Source of the DNA: Spirochaetota bacterium | Lineage (GTDB): Bacteria > Spirochaetota > Spirochaetia > Treponematales > Breznakiellaceae | Direction: 5' to 3' | NCBI GenBank assembly: GCA_023406985.1 | Contig: JAEXTK010000170.1 | Span: forward strand, 1-33,543 | Length of the DNA stretch: 33,543 nt | Part shown: positions 32,102 to 33,543 of the stretch, in pieces | How the letters are laid out: each line of letters starts with the position of its first letter | How positions within the stretch are numbered: position 1 is the stretch's first letter | Program-made: the position numbers and the translations under genes | Notes under the pieces: generated by a model | What the model saw: only the letters and a program-made list of their open reading frames with translations | Database searches by the model: none | Told to the model about the DNA's origin: nothing

Positions 32102-32986
32102 ATGGACACGAAAGAACTGAGCGTCGTCATCCCCGCGTACAACGAAAAGAACGCCATCATCCCGACCATCGAGGCGGTCCTCGCGACCCTTTCGACGGCG
32201 GGCATCGCCGCGGAAGTCGTGGTCGTGGACGACGGCTCCAAGGACGGCACGGGCGAGCTCATCGCCGCCTACCTCGCGGAGCGCGGCGCGATGGACGCGC
32301 GCCTCGTACGTCACGAGCGGAACCGAGGTTACGGTGCGAGCCTCAAGGACGGCATCCGGGCCGCCGCCGCCCCCGTCATCGCCATCACCGACGCGGACGG
32401 CACCTATCCGAACGAGCGGATTCCGGAAATGTACCGCCTCTACGTCCAGGATCAGCTCGACATGGTCGTCGGCGCGCGGCCCTTCAAGAAGCTCCCGACG
32501 ATCACCAAACCGGCGAAATGGGCCATCACGAGGCTCGCCGAGTATCTCACCGGCGAACGCATCAAGGACCTCAACTCGGGCCTCAGGATCTTCAAGAAAG
32601 AGATCGCGATGCAGTACTTCAACATCATCTCGGACGGATTCTCGTTCACGACGACCATCACCCTCTCCATGATGACGAACGGATTCCGGGTGCGGTACTT
32701 CGACATCGACTACCTCAAGCGGGAAGGCAAGTCCAAGATCAAGCCGATCAAGGATACGCTCAACTTCATCCAGCTCATCATCAGGACGGTGCTCTACTTC
32801 GATCCGCTCAAGGTATTCGTCCCGCTCAGCATGAGCCTCTTCCTGCTCGGCCTCGCCATCTTCCTCGCGGGCCTGCCGTTCGGGAAGATGTACGACACGA
32901 CCTTCGTGGTCCTCTTCGTCGGCGCGGTCCAGACGCTCTCGATCGGCATGATCGCCGACGTAGTGGAGAAGCGGACGCGGCGCTAG
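32102..32986 (+). CDS. Polyprenyl-phosphate glycosyltransferase (GtrB/DPM1-like)
   Basis: A 294-residue family 2 enzyme that makes polyprenyl-phosphate hexose from a nucleotide sugar on the cytoplasmic face. SVVIPAYNEKNAI (7-19), VVVVDDGSKDGTGELI, RNRGYGASLKDGI and the metal-site TDADGTYP are in place, followed by DLNSGLRIFKKEIA typical of DPM1/GtrB. Two C-terminal transmembrane segments (VFVPLSMSLFLLGLAIFLAG and TFVVLFVGAVQTLSIGMI) anchor it, as in GtrB. AAGGAT precedes the ATG. It lies between the GT-C transferase and the convergent GtrA gene, completing a three-part module. Confidence 0.9.
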   Translation: MDTKELSVVIPAYNEKNAIIPTIEAVLATLSTAGIAAEVVVVDDGSKDGTGELIAAYLAERGAMDARLVRHERNRGYGASLKDGIRAAAAPVIAITDADGTYPNERIPEMYRLYVQDQLDMVVGARPFKKLPTITKPAKWAITRLAEYLTGERIKDLNSGLRIFKKEIAMQYFNIISDGFSFTTTITLSMMTNGFRVRYFDIDYLKREGKSKIKPIKDTLNFIQLIIRTVLYFDPLKVFVPLSMSLFLLGLAIFLAGLPFGKMYDTTFVVLFVGAVQTLSIGMIADVVEKRTRR

Positions 32987-33022
32987 TATTAGCGGCGCTC
33001 GTCCTATTTGAAGAGGACGAGC
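32981..33022. terminator. Convergent-gene hairpins between the GtrB-like and gtrA genes
   Basis: GCTCGTCCT (32997-33005) and its exact complement AGGACGAGC (33014-33022) form a 9-bp stem with an 8-base loop. It covers the end of gtrA, whose stop is at 33004-33006. A smaller stem, CGCTA (32981-32985) with TAGCG (32990-32994) around a GTAT loop, covers the GtrB-like stop. Both ends lack a U-tract, so a two-way terminator of the non-canonical kind, or a Rho- or RNase-stabilising element, is only a suggestion. Confidence 0.4.
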
Positions 33023-33429
33023 TTCCGGGCGACGTATTTCCAGGCGTAGCCGATGCCGGCGGAGATGCCGCGGGAAACGAGGTAGTGGATGGCGAAGACA
33101 TCGACGAAGAGCCACATGGTGAGCTCGTTGATGCCCATGCCCGCCACGCCGATCAGCGCGAAGACGCCGAACTCCACCGTCCGGCTCTCCACCTTCCGCG
33201 CGTAGAAGACCCAGGCCACCGAGACGAGGTAATTGAAGACGAGGCCCACGAGGTAGGAGATCGCCGCCGCGAAGAGATAGTGGACGGCGAACACCTCCTT
33301 GAGGAGGGCGAGGACCGCGAAGTCGATGACGAGGGAAGCTCCCGATACGATGAAGTAGCGGAAAAGCTGCACGAGGGTGCGCTTGGGTTTCTTGGTGAAG
33401 AGCGTATCGATGAAGCCGCGCGTGGACAT
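33004..33429 (-). CDS. gtrA: GtrA-family flippase-like membrane protein
   Basis: A 141-residue protein with four predicted transmembrane helices (LFRYFIVSGASLVIDFAVLALL, YLFAAAISYLVGLVFNYLVSVAWVFY, FGVFALIGVAGMGINELTMWLF and LVSRGISAGIGYAWKYVARKLVLF). The RYFIVSGxxxxxD and FNYLVSxxWVF patterns are those of GtrA proteins, which are thought to flip polyprenyl-phosphate-linked sugars made by GtrB. GGAGG lies shortly before the ATG. It is transcribed toward the GtrB-like gene on the other strand, an unusual arrangement because gtrA and gtrB are more often in one operon. Its own promoter would lie between 33430 and the right edge. Confidence 0.9.
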   Translation of the reverse strand: MSTRGFIDTLFTKKPKRTLVQLFRYFIVSGASLVIDFAVLALLKEVFAVHYLFAAAISYLVGLVFNYLVSVAWVFYARKVESRTVEFGVFALIGVAGMGINELTMWLFVDVFAIHYLVSRGISAGIGYAWKYVARKLVLFK

Positions 33430-33543
33430 GGGTGCCTCCGGAAATGCCCGATGATAGCGATTACGCGCAGAGGAGACAAGACGCGGACCGCGGCCGCGCT
33501 CCCCGGCCCCGGCGGCCCCCGCGGCCCCGGCCCCCCCCGCGCC
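33430..33543. other. GC-rich low-complexity right edge
   Basis: Beyond the gtrA start the sequence becomes an almost pure G/C stretch with C runs, including eight C in a row at 33531-33538. It could be the edge of another Ala/Pro-rich coding region, as at the left end, or poor-quality sequence at a contig end. No gene can be supported here. Confidence 0.3.

Noticed and set aside
33481..33543. The C8 tract as a phase-variation switch
   Set aside because: It is at the very edge in a low-complexity G/C stretch with no supported reading frame, and sequencing or contig-end error is as likely.
1..33543. CRISPR arrays, tRNA and rRNA genes, large direct repeats
   Set aside because: I looked for regularly spaced repeats, cloverleaf-like segments and conserved rRNA stretches and saw none.

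Overview
The window is a dense, mostly plus-strand surface-polysaccharide (capsule, exopolysaccharide or O-antigen) locus from a Gram-negative-type bacterium. Outer-membrane barrel proteins (Wzi family and POTRA-plus-barrel) and an ABC-type glycan exporter show the double membrane. By eye the backbone is GC-rich (about two thirds G+C). A LoaP-type NusG paralogue, and a cytidylyltransferase fused to a PLP enzyme of a kind known from treponemes, point weakly to a high-GC spirochaete. There is no rRNA or other phylogenetic marker, so this assignment is tentative. I see no tRNA, rRNA, CRISPR array or insertion sequence.

Layout. (1) 1-1394, minus strand: a two-gene operon for exported proteins, one with an RlpA-like domain and a long Ala/Pro/Glu tail running off the left edge. 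(2) 1490-8193, plus strand: a LoaP-type antiterminator, a nested RNA-type hairpin, a nucleotide-sugar 4,6-dehydratase, a sugar aminotransferase and a three-subunit xanthine-dehydrogenase-like enzyme with eroded cofactor motifs; the last four cistrons overlap. (3) 8190-13226: a small convergent HTH-like ORF, then a perfect dyad in front of a winged-helix regulator, 3-dehydroquinate synthase, a POTRA/beta-barrel outer-membrane protein and UDP-glucose dehydrogenase. (4) 13380-17384: a cytidylyltransferase/PLP-enzyme fusion, a CDP-glycerol-glycerophosphotransferase-like membrane enzyme and a DUF115-like protein. (5) about 17.5-27.6 kb: an AT-richer block with most of a Wzi-family protein, the Wzm/Wzt exporter with a long Wzt C-terminal domain, and six glycosyltransferase-type genes. 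(6) 27634-33429: back to high GC, with UDP-glucuronate decarboxylase (UDP-xylose synthase), a LicD-type phosphotransferase, a WcaL-like glycosyltransferase, and a GtrA / GtrB-like / GT-C membrane glycosylation module.

Working model. The high-GC flanks make precursors: UDP-GlcA, UDP-xylose, a 4-amino-4,6-dideoxy sugar, and probably a CDP-activated phospho- or phosphono-headgroup. The AT-rich core builds a strain-specific glycan and exports it by the Wzm/Wzt route. LicD and the glycerophosphotransferase-like protein would add the headgroup. LoaP, acting through the hairpin, would let polymerase read the long operon. The core looks like a swapped serotype cassette, with its left junction inside the Wzi gene just after the signal peptide and its right junction in the intergenic region near 27.6 kb.
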